The position numbers were made by a program, and so were the translations under genes. Positions 7,062 to 15,097 of a stretch of DNA of 64,000 bases are shown in pieces. Numbering within the stretch: the stretch's first letter is position 1; every line of letters starts with the position of its first letter. This stretch comes from Modestobacter versicolor (lineage in GTDB: Bacteria; Actinomycetota; Actinomycetes; Mycobacteriales; Geodermatophilaceae). The notes beneath the pieces are model-generated. The model had not been told where the DNA came from. It ran no database searches and saw only the letters and a list, made by a program, of their open reading frames with translations. The DNA is taken from the NCBI RefSeq assembly GCF_014195485.1, contig NZ_JACIBU010000001.1:682001-746000 (forward strand), in the 5' to 3' direction.

Positions 7062-7994
7062 ATGTCCCGTCGCACCACCGCGCACACGTCGAACGAGCAG
7101 TCCCTCCCCACGGAGGTCCTCGAGCAGGTCGCCGACGCGACCGCCGAGATCGACGCCGCCGAGACCCACGCCGCAGCCGTCCCCGCCGCCGAGACGGTCG
7201 GCAGCCACCGCGCCACCGGTCGTCGCCGGCCGCCGATCGGGCTGCGCCGTCCCGCCTTCTTCCTGGCCGCCGCCGCGGCCGGCGGGATCGTGGTCAACGT
7301 CCTGGTCGCCGGCCAGCCCGACGCCGCCGCCGCTCCCGAGCCGGTCAGCGTCGCCAGCCAGCTGGGGCTGAGCTCGCAGGACACCGCCACCGCCCTCTCC
7401 GACGGCTCGGTCGGCGACCGCCTGGGCGAGCTGGCCGCCAACCGCAGCCAGCGGGAGGCCGAGCAGGTCGCCGCCGCGCAGTCCCAGGCCGCCGCCGACC
7501 AGGCCGCCCTCGAGGCGAAGGCCGCCGCGGAGGCGAAGGCCGCCGCCGAGGCCCAGGCCGCCGCGGAGGCCCAGGCCGCCGCCGAGGCCGCTGCGAAGGC
7601 CGCCGCCGAGCAGGCCGCAGCCGCCGCCGAGGCGGCGGAGGCCGAGAAGGCCGAAGAGGCCGAGGAGTCGGCCCCGGCAGCCTCGTCGGGCTCCGCGTCC
7701 GCGTCCGGCTCCTACCAGGAGTACGCGCTGGCCCAGCTCGGCGGCAACGCGAGCGAGTTCTCCTGCCTCGAGAGCCTGTGGGGCAAGGAGAGCGGCTGGA
7801 ACCCCAACGCGCAGAACCCGACCAGCACCGCCTACGGGATCCCGCAGTTCCTGGACTCGACCTGGAAGGGCACCGGCATCGCCAAGACGTCGGACCCCTA
7901 CCGGCAGATCGACGCCGGGCTGATCTACATCGACTCGCGCTACGGCTCGCCGTGCGGCGCGTGGGCGCACTCGAAGTCCACCGGCTGGTACTGA
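7062..7994 (+). CDS. membrane-anchored or secreted transglycosylase-like (SLT fold) protein
   Basis: A 310-residue protein. A 63-residue cytosolic N-terminus is followed by a single hydrophobic segment (about residues 64-83), an Ala/Glu/Lys-rich helical or coiled-coil stalk (about 125-205), a Ser/Ala linker, and a C-terminal SLT-like domain (about 220-310). That domain contains CLESLWGKESGWNP with the presumed catalytic Glu, the NPTSTAYGIPQFL motif, and a second Cys near the end. The domain occurs in actinobacterial muramidase and resuscitation-type proteins that cleave peptidoglycan glycan strands. The gene is controlled by the c-di-AMP riboswitch directly upstream, which links peptidoglycan remodelling to osmotic/c-di-AMP signalling. 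The DNA of the stalk is low-complexity GCC-rich coding sequence. Confidence 0.88.
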   Translation: MSRRTTAHTSNEQSLPTEVLEQVADATAEIDAAETHAAAVPAAETVGSHRATGRRRPPIGLRRPAFFLAAAAAGGIVVNVLVAGQPDAAAAPEPVSVASQLGLSSQDTATALSDGSVGDRLGELAANRSQREAEQVAAAQSQAAADQAALEAKAAAEAKAAAEAQAAAEAQAAAEAAAKAAAEQAAAAAEAAEAEKAEEAEESAPAASSGSASASGSYQEYALAQLGGNASEFSCLESLWGKESGWNPNAQNPTSTAYGIPQFLDSTWKGTGIAKTSDPYRQIDAGLIYIDSRYGSPCGAWAHSKSTGWY

Positions 7995-8016
7995 CGCCGC
8001 GATCGGCGCAGCGGTC

Positions 8017-8050
8017 AGGAGGGGTCACCCGGTCTCGGGTGGCCCCTCCT
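8017..8050 (+). terminator. strong hairpin terminator after the transglycosylase-like gene
   Basis: AGGAGGGGTCACCC pairs with GGGTGGCCCCTCCT over 14 positions (one G-T wobble) around a six-base loop. It starts 23 bases after the stop codon. The rest of the 284-base gap before the YceI gene shows no further feature except the ribosome-binding site. Confidence 0.75.
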
Positions 8051-8278
8051 GCGCGTCCGGGGCCGGGCCGGCCGAGCGGCCTCCTCCAGGCAGGGCGGAT
8101 CATGGTGCATCCGGTCACGTCCCGGACTGCGAAGAGCCCCCGGGGTCGTTGCACCTCGACGTCACCGGCCGGGCTCCGGACGTCGTCGTCCGCAGCGACC
8201 GGGGCACCACCCGTCCCTCCCGGGACGGGCATCGGTCACGATGGACCGGTGGAACACCCAGACGAGGAGCGCTGAACC

Positions 8279-8878
8279 GTGGGCAGACACCGCGCACCCG
8301 AGGGCGCTGCGACGGACTTCGACGCCGCCACCAGCGCGCTGGCCGACGTCACCGGCGACTACACCGTCGACGTGGCGCACACCCGGATCGGCATCCGGGC
8401 CCGGCACGCCATGGTGACCACCGTCCGTGGCGCCTTCACCGAGTTCTCCGGCACGGCGCACCTGGACACCGCCAAGCCGGCCGCCAGCAGCGTCACGCTG
8501 CGGATCGCGACCGCCAGCATCGACACCGGCACCCCCGACCGGGACGCGCACCTGCGCTCGCCGGACTTCCTGGACGTCGAGCGGTACCCCGAGATGGTCT
8601 TCCTCTCCACCGGCGTGGAGCAGGTCGACGACGACGTCTACCGGGTGACCGGCGACCTCACGATCAAGGACGTCACCCGCTCGGTGAGCATCGACTTCAC
8701 GCTCACCGGCTCGGCCCTGGACCCGTTCGGCAACACCCGGGTGGGCTTCGAGGGCGCGCTGGCGATCAAGCGCAGCGACTGGGAGCTCACCTGGAACACC
8801 GTGCTGGACACCGGCGGCGTGCTCGTCAGCGACCGGATCCAGGTGGAGTTCGACGTCTCGGCCATCAAGGCCTCCTGA
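8279..8878 (+). CDS. YceI family lipid-binding-like protein
   Basis: A 199-residue protein with the YceI lipocalin-like beta-barrel signature. It begins DYTVDVAHTRIGIRARHAMVTTVRGAFTEF-type, continues through SIDTGTPDRDAHLRSPDFLDVERYPEM, and ends KRSDWELTWN...VLVSDRIQVEFDVSAIK. Family members bind polyprenoid or amphiphilic molecules. This one lacks a signal peptide and has about 25 extra N-terminal residues, so it is probably cytosolic. The GTG start follows GACGAGGAGC at good distance. Confidence 0.9.
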   Translation: MGRHRAPEGAATDFDAATSALADVTGDYTVDVAHTRIGIRARHAMVTTVRGAFTEFSGTAHLDTAKPAASSVTLRIATASIDTGTPDRDAHLRSPDFLDVERYPEMVFLSTGVEQVDDDVYRVTGDLTIKDVTRSVSIDFTLTGSALDPFGNTRVGFEGALAIKRSDWELTWNTVLDTGGVLVSDRIQVEFDVSAIKAS

Positions 8879-8998
8879 GCCCCACGTGGGCCAGGTCACC
8901 GCTAGGGTGGCACTCAGTGCCACGCCGCCCGGCGGCGGTGCGCACTCCAGCCGGACGACGGCGTCCGGCGGGGAGACCGAGCATCAGGAGGTCCGCAG

Positions 8999-10249
8999 GT
9001 GGCGAACGCGTGGTTCGAGTCGGTGGCCGAGGCGCAGCGCCGGGCGAAGAAGCGGCTCCCGAAGGGCGTCTACGGCGCACTGGTGGCGGGGTCGGAGCGG
9101 GGCCTGACCGTCGATGACAACATCGCGGCCTTCGCCGAGCTCGGCTTCGCCCCGCACACCGCCGGGCTCAGCAACGACAAGCGGATGGCCACCCGCGTCA
9201 TGGGGCAGGACATCTCGCTGCCGGTGCTGATCAGCCCCACCGGTGTGCAGGCCGTGCACCCCGACGGCGAGGTCGCCGTCGCCCGGGCCGCGGCCGCCCG
9301 CGGCACCGCGATCGGGTTGTCCTCCATGGCGAGCAAGCCGATGGAGGAGGTCATCGCGGCGAACCCGAAGACCTTCTTCCAGCTGTACTGGGTCGGCGAC
9401 CGGGACGTGATGGCCGCCAAGGTCGAGCGGGCCCGCAACGCCGGTGCAGCGGGGCTCATCGCCACGCTGGACTGGTCGTTCTCCTACGGCCGCGACTGGG
9501 GCAGCCCGTTCATCCCGGAGCGGATCAATCTCGAGGCGGTCCGCCGGTACGCCCCGCAGGTGGCGCTGAAGCCGAGCTGGCTGTGGGAGTTCGCGAAGAC
9601 GAAGAAGCTCCCCGACCTCACGGTGCCCAACATGGTGGCCACCCCGGGTGCGCCGGCGCCCACCTTCTTCGAGGCCTACGGGCAGTGGATGCAGTCGCCG
9701 ATGCCCACCTGGGCCGACGTCGCCTGGCTCCGCGAGCTCTGGGGCGACAAGCCCTTCATGCTCAAGGGCGTCATGCGCGTGGACGACGCCAGGCGCGCCG
9801 TGGACGCCGGGGTCAGCGCGATCTCGGTGTCCAACCACGGCGGCAACAACCTCGACGGCACCCCGGCGGCGATCCGGGCGCTCCCCGCGGTCGCGGCAGC
9901 CGTCGGCGACCAGGTCGAGGTGCTGCTCGACGGCGGGATCCGCCGCGGCGGCGACGTCGCGAAGGCCCTCGCGCTGGGCGCGAAGGCCGTGATGATCGGC
10001 CGGGCCTACCTGTGGGGCCTCGCGGCCAACGGCCAGGCCGGCGTGGAGAACGTGCTGGACCTGATGCGCGACGGCCTGGGCTCGGCGCTCATCGGGCTGG
10101 GCCACGAGTCGGTCGACCAGTTCACCCCCGACGACCTCGTGATCCCGGCCGGGTTCGAGCGCCGGCTCGGCGCCGAGATCGCCCAGCAGGCGGTCGAGCA
10201 GGCCGCCACGGCGGCGCCCGCGCAGCCGCGGAAGACCACCGCCGGCTGA
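8999..10249 (+). CDS. mftD: FMN-dependent alpha-hydroxy-acid oxidizing enzyme, MftD (pre-mycofactocin synthase) type
   Basis: The 416-residue TIM-barrel flavoprotein follows mycobacterial LldD1/MftD closely from memory. It opens AWFESVAEAQRRAKKRLPKGVYG, contains ISPTGVQAVHPDGEVAVARAAAARGT, and ends with SVSNHGGNNLDGTPAAIRALPAV, DGGIRRGGDV and MIGRAYLWGLAANGQAGVEN. The catalytic His is in NHGGNN. In mycofactocin biosynthesis MftD oxidatively deaminates the peptide-derived intermediate AHDP. In this window there is no mftA, mftB, mftC, mftE or mftF: the neighbours are YceI and a serine hydrolase. It is either a dispersed member of the pathway or a paralogue acting on a simple 2-hydroxy acid. 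GTG start with CAGGAGG seven bases upstream. Confidence 0.78.
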   Translation: MANAWFESVAEAQRRAKKRLPKGVYGALVAGSERGLTVDDNIAAFAELGFAPHTAGLSNDKRMATRVMGQDISLPVLISPTGVQAVHPDGEVAVARAAAARGTAIGLSSMASKPMEEVIAANPKTFFQLYWVGDRDVMAAKVERARNAGAAGLIATLDWSFSYGRDWGSPFIPERINLEAVRRYAPQVALKPSWLWEFAKTKKLPDLTVPNMVATPGAPAPTFFEAYGQWMQSPMPTWADVAWLRELWGDKPFMLKGVMRVDDARRAVDAGVSAISVSNHGGNNLDGTPAAIRALPAVAAAVGDQVEVLLDGGIRRGGDVAKALALGAKAVMIGRAYLWGLAANGQAGVENVLDLMRDGLGSALIGLGHESVDQFTPDDLVIPAGFERRLGAEIAQQAVEQAATAAPAQPRKTTAG

Positions 10250-10317
10250 GCCGCCGATGAGTTCTCCGCCGCGGCGGGGTCTGCACTGCTGACCCCGTCG
10301 CAGCAGGAGGCCCGGCC

Positions 10318-11466
10318 ATGGCGCACCCGTCGCACCTCTCCCGGTTCGTGACCGTCTGGTCCGGGCTGCAGGCGCAGGTGGCCCGCGGCCGGCTGCCCGG
10401 GTTCGCCGCCGCCGTCCGGTACCGCGGGGTCACCGAGGTGCACGCCGGCGGCTGCCTCGAGCTGGGCGGCACCACCCCGGTGCGCCCGGACTCGCTGTTC
10501 CGGCTGGCGTCGCTGTCCAAGCCGTTCGCCGGCGTGCTGGCGCTGTCGGTGGTCGAGGACGGGCTGCTGGGCCTCGACGACCCGGTCAGCCGGTGGCTGC
10601 CCGAGCTGGCCGAGCCCCGGGTGCTGGTCGACCGGGCCGGCCGGCTCGACGACACGGTGCCCGCCGAACGCCCGATCACCGTGCGGCACCTGCTCACCAG
10701 CACCCCCGGGTTCGGCGGTCTGTGGGACGACTCGCCGCTGGACCAGGCGGTGCACGCGGCCGGCCTCGGGCCGGGGCCGCTGCCGCCGGAGCTGGTGCCG
10801 GAGGAGTACCTGGCCCGGCTCGGCGAGCTGCCGCTGGCCGCCCAGCCCGGGGCGAGCTGGCTCTACCACCTGAGCACCGAGGTGCTCTCGGTGCTGCTGG
10901 CCCGGGTCGCCGGTCAGCCGCTGCACGAGCTGCTGCACGCCCGGGTCACCGGTCCGCTGGGTCTCGCCGACACCGGCTTCTGGGCGACCGACCCGGCCCG
11001 GCTCGGCCCGGCGTACCTGCCGGACGGCGCCGGGTTCGAGCTCATCGACCCCGCCGACGGGCGGTCCTCCCGGCCACCGGTGTTCGAGGGGCTGGCGGCC
11101 GGGTTGGTGTCCAGCGCGCCCGACGTGCTGGCGTTCTTCGCCGCGCTGGCCGACGGCGGTGCACCGGTGCTCGGCCCGGGCTCGGTGGCGGCGCTGACCA
11201 GCGATGCGCTGACCGGGGCGCAGCGGGCGGAGGCGGCGACCTTCCTGGGCGCCGGCCGCTCCTGGGGCCTGCAGGTCGGGGTGCAGGTCGAGGCGGCGGA
11301 GCCGTGGGCGCAGCCGGGCCGGTGGGGCTGGGACGGCGGTACCGGCACGACCGCGTACGCCGACCCGGACCGCGACCTCGTGGCGGTGCTGCTGACCGCG
11401 CGCGGCACCTCACCGGCCGAGTCGTTCCTCGGGGACTTCTGGCAGGCCGTGCACCGCTGCCTCTGA
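10318..11466 (+). CDS. serine hydrolase, class C beta-lactamase/esterase fold
   Basis: A 382-residue member of the beta-lactamase-related (PF00144) family. The nucleophile motif SxxK is SLSK in FRLASLSKPFAG (about residue 66). The tyrosine motif is WLYHLSTEV, and the third motif appears as GWDGGTGTTAY. No signal peptide is visible, so a cytosolic esterase or D-aminopeptidase-like role is more likely than antibiotic resistance. The ATG follows GCAGGAGG. The gene ends four bases from the convergent DinB-fold gene. Confidence 0.82.
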   Translation: MAHPSHLSRFVTVWSGLQAQVARGRLPGFAAAVRYRGVTEVHAGGCLELGGTTPVRPDSLFRLASLSKPFAGVLALSVVEDGLLGLDDPVSRWLPELAEPRVLVDRAGRLDDTVPAERPITVRHLLTSTPGFGGLWDDSPLDQAVHAAGLGPGPLPPELVPEEYLARLGELPLAAQPGASWLYHLSTEVLSVLLARVAGQPLHELLHARVTGPLGLADTGFWATDPARLGPAYLPDGAGFELIDPADGRSSRPPVFEGLAAGLVSSAPDVLAFFAALADGGAPVLGPGSVAALTSDALTGAQRAEAATFLGAGRSWGLQVGVQVEAAEPWAQPGRWGWDGGTGTTAYADPDRDLVAVLLTARGTSPAESFLGDFWQAVHRCL

Positions 11467-11469
11467 GGC

Positions 11470-12357
11470 TCAGCCGCGGCGCATCCGGCCGAGCAGCCCG
11501 CCGGTGCTGTCCAGGGTCCGGGCGGCCAGCTGGAGGACAGGGCCACCGGGGATGCCCGGCGCCGACTGGACGATCGGCGCCAGCTGCAGCAGCCCGGCCA
11601 GCTGGTGCACCCGCAGCCGGCGCCGGGCCAGCGCGACGACCGGGTTGACCCGGCCCGAGGCGGCGTCCAGCAGCAGGTCGGCGGCCGCCTCGACGGCCGT
11701 GCCCGGCACCTCGCCCGGGGCCAGCCGGCGCACCGTCCAGCCTGCGTCGTCGGCCGCGAACGCCCAGCCGCCGTCCGGGGTGACCAGCGCGGCGCCCGCG
11801 GTGATCCCGCCGGCCGACGCCAGCGCGCCGGTGACGTCGGCGAGCGCGGCGAGACCCGACTGCAGCACCTCGGCCGGCGGTGCGGGCGCGCCGGCGGACA
11901 CCAGGTCCAGGCCGTGCACCGCAAGCTCGTAGGCCTGCCCGAGCACGACGCTGAGCATCGGCAGCCGGCCGACCGTGGAGACCGTCGGTGCGGTGTCCAG
12001 CTCCGCCGGCTCGTCGGTCAGGTAGCGCTCGGTCGCCTGCCGGGCGGCCCGGACGGCCGCGAGCACCTCCTCCCGCGACGCGTCGCGGTGGGCGGCGGTG
12101 ACCTGGGCGTTGACCGCGTCGGGGTCGGCGGCCCGGCCGGTGCCGCCGGACCGCGCGCCGGCGGTCAGCCCGGCCAGCGCCGCGTGGTCGGGCCACACGC
12201 CCAGGTGCACGCACACCTCGTGCGCGCGCCAGCCCGGCAGCCGGGTGCCGCGCTGCAGGTCCACCGCCCCGGCCTGCGCGAGGAAGGCGTCCCAGGCGCC
12301 GAGCACCCGCCGGCCCACCTCGTCGCGGCCGGCGTCGGCCATCCCGCGGCTGCTCAC
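11470..12357 (-). CDS. maleylpyruvate-isomerase-type (DinB fold) mycothiol-dependent family protein
   Basis: A 295-residue protein whose N-terminal half has the MDMPI_N/DinB-2 four-helix pattern. The metal-site His are in LPGWRAHEVCVHLGVW (about residues 49-53) and later in YELAVHGLDLV. The C-terminal half is an Ala/Leu-rich region ending in a typical SCP2-like MDMPI C-domain (GRVNPVVALARRRLRVHQL). These proteins are metal-dependent, and many use mycothiol. The GTG at 12357 overlaps the stop of the upstream hydrolase gene (GTGA); an ATG 15 bases further in is an alternative start. The substrate is not predictable. Confidence 0.75.
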   Translation of the reverse strand: MSSRGMADAGRDEVGRRVLGAWDAFLAQAGAVDLQRGTRLPGWRAHEVCVHLGVWPDHAALAGLTAGARSGGTGRAADPDAVNAQVTAAHRDASREEVLAAVRAARQATERYLTDEPAELDTAPTVSTVGRLPMLSVVLGQAYELAVHGLDLVSAGAPAPPAEVLQSGLAALADVTGALASAGGITAGAALVTPDGGWAFAADDAGWTVRRLAPGEVPGTAVEAAADLLLDAASGRVNPVVALARRRLRVHQLAGLLQLAPIVQSAPGIPGGPVLQLAARTLDSTGGLLGRMRRG

Positions 12358-13202
12358 CGCGCCGGTGCGCCCAGGGCGAGCACGGTGCGCAGCGCGGCGA
12401 CGAGGGCCAGCGGCTGGTCGAGCATCGGGTGGTGGCCGGCGTCGGGCAGCTCGACCACCGGCATCGGCCCGCGCACCAGGCCGGTCATCTCGGCGGCCAT
12501 CCCCGCCGAGACCAGCCCGTGCTCGCAGCGCAGCAGGGTCAGCGGGACGGCGACGCCGGGCAGCAGGTCGCGCAGCCGCAGCCGGGTGCCGAAGAAGTCG
12601 GGGTCGAACGCCCACGTCCAGCCCCCCTCGACCGCGCGCAGCGAGCCGCGGGCGACGTGCTCGCGGACGTAGGGGAGCAGCACCTCCTGCGGCGGCAGGG
12701 TCCGGAACCGGCCCATCGCGTCGGCGACCGTCGGGTACACCCGGTGCGGACGGCGGCGCTGGCGGAGCCGCTCCTCGTCCGGCGGCTGGTCGTTGAGCGG
12801 GGAGTCGATCACCACGATCGAGGAGACCTCGGCGGGGTGCTCGACGCCCACGGTGACCGACACCCAGCCGCCCATGCTGTGCCCGACGACGACCGGGCGC
12901 TCCAGCTCGGCCGCGGCGGCGACGGCGGCGACCTCGCGGGCCCAGAGCAGCGGGTCGTACTCGGTGCGGCGGTCGCTTGCCCCGTGACCGGTGAGGTCGA
13001 GGGCGGCCACCCGGTGGCCGGTGAGCAGCGGGCCGACGTGGTCCCACCACCCGGAGTGGGCGGCGCCGCCGTGCACCAGCACCACGCCCGGGGCGCCGGC
13101 CGGGCCCCAGACCCGGTAGGCGACCCGGGCGCCGGCGACGACGACGTCCCGGTGCTCGGGCGCGACGGCGAGGGCCTGGGTGAACCACGTCGGTGTGGGC
13201 AT
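12354..13202 (-). CDS. alpha/beta hydrolase
   Basis: A 282-residue hydrolase. The oxyanion-hole motif is LVHGGAAHSGWW, the nucleophile elbow is GHSMGG (about residue 110), the acidic residue probably lies in TLLRCEHGLVS, and the catalytic His is in DAGHHPMLDQP near residue 258. A cap domain is suggested by the insertion after the nucleophile strand. The substrate is unknown; an epoxide hydrolase, C-C hydrolase or esterase activity is equally possible. The ATG start is preceded by CAGGA. The stop overlaps the start of the DinB-fold gene, so the two are translationally coupled. Confidence 0.85.
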   Translation of the reverse strand: MPTPTWFTQALAVAPEHRDVVVAGARVAYRVWGPAGAPGVVLVHGGAAHSGWWDHVGPLLTGHRVAALDLTGHGASDRRTEYDPLLWAREVAAVAAAAELERPVVVGHSMGGWVSVTVGVEHPAEVSSIVVIDSPLNDQPPDEERLRQRRRPHRVYPTVADAMGRFRTLPPQEVLLPYVREHVARGSLRAVEGGWTWAFDPDFFGTRLRLRDLLPGVAVPLTLLRCEHGLVSAGMAAEMTGLVRGPMPVVELPDAGHHPMLDQPLALVAALRTVLALGAPAR

Positions 13203-13224
13203 GCCCGGATCCTGCCCGACCGGG

Positions 13225-13854
13225 TCAGCGGCCCTTCAGCAGCTCCTCGAACGAGGTCGTCGGGTCGGCGAACGGGTCGGCCGGCCGGGTGGCCGCCGGT
13301 CGGCCGGCAGCCCGTCCGACGAGGACGTCGGCCAGCTCCCCGGCGGCCCGGTCGACCCGGCCGGCCAGCGCGGTGGAGCCACCGCCGGCCCAGTCCTCGC
13401 TGGCGGCGAAGACCCCGGTGGGCACCGGGACCGCCCGCAGGTAGGCGAACAGCGGCCGCATGGCGAACTCCACGACCAGCGAGTGCCGCGCCGTCCCGGC
13501 GGTGGCGCCGAGCAGCACCGGGGTGCCGATCAGCGCGTCCTTGTCGATGACGTCGAAGAAGGTCTTGAACAGGCCGCTGTAGGAGGCGGAGAACACCGGT
13601 GTCACGGCGATCACCGCGTCGGCGCCGACCACCGTGTCGATCGAGGCCTGCAGCGACTCGTTGGCGAAGCCGCTGGTCAGGTTGTCGGCCAGGTCGCGCG
13701 CGTGCCCGCGGAGCTCGACCACCTCGACGGTGGCGTCGTCCCCGCGGGCGCGCAGCGCCTCGACCGTGGCCGCGGTCAGCCGGTCGGCCAGCAGCCGGGT
13801 GGAGCTGGGGTTGCCCAGCCCGGCGCTGACCACCGCGATCGTCCGGGTGGTCAT
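13225..13854 (-). CDS. NAD(P)H-dependent FMN reductase, LLM-partner (CE1759) type
   Basis: A 209-residue flavodoxin-like reductase. The FMN phosphate loop is VSAGLGNPSSTRLLAD at the N-terminus, followed by VTPVFSASYSGLFKTFFDVID, which is the conserved flavin-contacting region of this family. The length and the partner gene fit the CE1759 family, which reduces FMN for a neighbouring luciferase-like monooxygenase. Its ATG overlaps the stop of the LLM gene (ATGA), so both are made from one mRNA. Confidence 0.88.
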   Translation of the reverse strand: MTTRTIAVVSAGLGNPSSTRLLADRLTAATVEALRARGDDATVEVVELRGHARDLADNLTSGFANESLQASIDTVVGADAVIAVTPVFSASYSGLFKTFFDVIDKDALIGTPVLLGATAGTARHSLVVEFAMRPLFAYLRAVPVPTGVFAASEDWAGGGSTALAGRVDRAAGELADVLVGRAAGRPAATRPADPFADPTTSFEELLKGR

Positions 13855-14996
13855 GCCTGCGCCACCTCGGCGGTGCGCCCGGTGACGTCGTCGGCCGGGG
13901 CGTGGACGGTGACGTCCTTCGCCCCGCCGGCGGCCGCGACCAGGCTGGCGTGCGTCGGCGCGTCCGGCACGTGCGCCGGCTTGAGGGCGGCGAACTCGCG
14001 GCGGAGCACCGGCACGACCTCCTCGCCCAGGATGTCCAGCTGCTCGAGCACCGTCTTCAGCGGCAGGCCGGCGTGGTCGACGAGGAACAGCTGGCGCTGG
14101 TAGTCACCGACGTAGTCGCGGAAGCCGAGCGTCCGCTCGATCACCTGCTCCGGGGAGCCGACGGTGAGCGGGGTCTGGGTGCTGAACTCCTCCAGCGACG
14201 GCCCGCCGCCGTAGACCGGCGCGGCGTCGAAGTAGGGCCGGAACTCCCGCACGGCGTCCTGGCTGTTCTTCCGCATGAACACCTGCCCGCCGAGCCCGAC
14301 GATCGCCTGGTCGGCGCTGCCGTGGCCGTAGTGCTCGAACCGGCGGCGGTAGAACTCGACCATCCGCTGGGTGTGCTCCGGCGGCCAGAAGATGTGGTTG
14401 TGGAAGAAGCCGTCGCCGTAGTACGCGGCCTGCTCGGCGATCTGCGGGCTGCGGATCGACCCGTGCCAGACGAACGGCGGGACGCCGTCCAGCGGGCGGG
14501 GCGTGGAGGTGAAGCCCTGCAGCGGGGTGCGGAACTGGCCCTCCCAGTCCACGACGTCCTCACGCCACAGCCGGCGCAGCAGCTGGTAGTTCTCCACCGC
14601 CAGCGGGATGCCGTCGCGGATGTCCTTGCCGAACCAGGGGTAGACCGGGCCGGTGTTGCCACGGCCCATCATCAGGTCGACGCGGCCGTCGGCCACGTGC
14701 TGCAGGGTGGCGAAGTCCTCGGCGATCTTCACCGGGTCGGTGGTGGTGATCAGCGTCGTGGACGTCGACAGGACGATCTTCTCGGTCTTCGCCGCGATGT
14801 AGCCCAGCGTCGTGGTGGGGGAGGAGACGACGAACGGCGGGTTGTGGTGCTGGCCCTGCGCGAAGACGTCGAGACCCACCTCCTCGGCCTTGAGCGCGAT
14901 GGCGATCATGCTCTTCAGCCGCTCGGCCTCGGTGGGCGCGCGCCCGGTCGTCGGGTCGGGCGTGACGTCGCCGACGGTGAAGATCCCGAACTGCAT
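13851..14996 (-). CDS. LLM-class flavin-dependent oxidoreductase (CE1758 type)
   Basis: A 381-residue bacterial-luciferase-fold enzyme. It begins MQFGIFTVGDVTPDPTTG, with EEVGLDVFAQGQHHNPPF and the conserved DLMMGRGNTGPVYPWFG. It belongs to the group that takes reduced FMN and O2 to oxygenate an organic substrate. The adjacent FMN reductase supplies FMNH2. The ATG has GAGGGAG upstream. A short inverted repeat (GTTG-N6-CAAC, 15027-15040) lies in the promoter region and may be an operator. The natural substrate is unknown. Confidence 0.88.
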   Translation of the reverse strand: MQFGIFTVGDVTPDPTTGRAPTEAERLKSMIAIALKAEEVGLDVFAQGQHHNPPFVVSSPTTTLGYIAAKTEKIVLSTSTTLITTTDPVKIAEDFATLQHVADGRVDLMMGRGNTGPVYPWFGKDIRDGIPLAVENYQLLRRLWREDVVDWEGQFRTPLQGFTSTPRPLDGVPPFVWHGSIRSPQIAEQAAYYGDGFFHNHIFWPPEHTQRMVEFYRRRFEHYGHGSADQAIVGLGGQVFMRKNSQDAVREFRPYFDAAPVYGGGPSLEEFSTQTPLTVGSPEQVIERTLGFRDYVGDYQRQLFLVDHAGLPLKTVLEQLDILGEEVVPVLRREFAALKPAHVPDAPTHASLVAAAGGAKDVTVHAPADDVTGRTAEVAQA

Positions 14997-15026
14997 CTCG
15001 TGCTCCCTCTCGTCTGAGCCGCACTG

Positions 15027-15040
15027 GTTGAGAGTGCAAC
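15027..15040. promoter_or_regulatory. possible operator upstream of the LLM/FMN-reductase operon
   Basis: GTTG-AGAGTG-CAAC is an imperfect palindrome 31 bases before the LLM start codon. A second inverted pair, GCACT/AGTGC, overlaps it (15021-15037). The binding protein is unknown; the XRE regulator encoded just upstream is one candidate. Confidence 0.3.
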
Positions 15041-15097
15041 TACTGGCCGGTGGAACCGTACCCGGACCGCGGGCATTCCCCGGGGCGCAGCCCGGCG

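Noticed and set aside
7500-7640. GCC-rich repetitive DNA inside the transglycosylase-like gene
   Set aside because: It encodes the Ala/Glu/Lys helical stalk and has no exact repeat unit, so it is not a DNA repeat or CRISPR-like array.
10318-11466. Beta-lactamase resistance gene
   Set aside because: It has the fold motifs but no export signal, and the YxN motif is not canonical, so a general serine hydrolase is the safer call.
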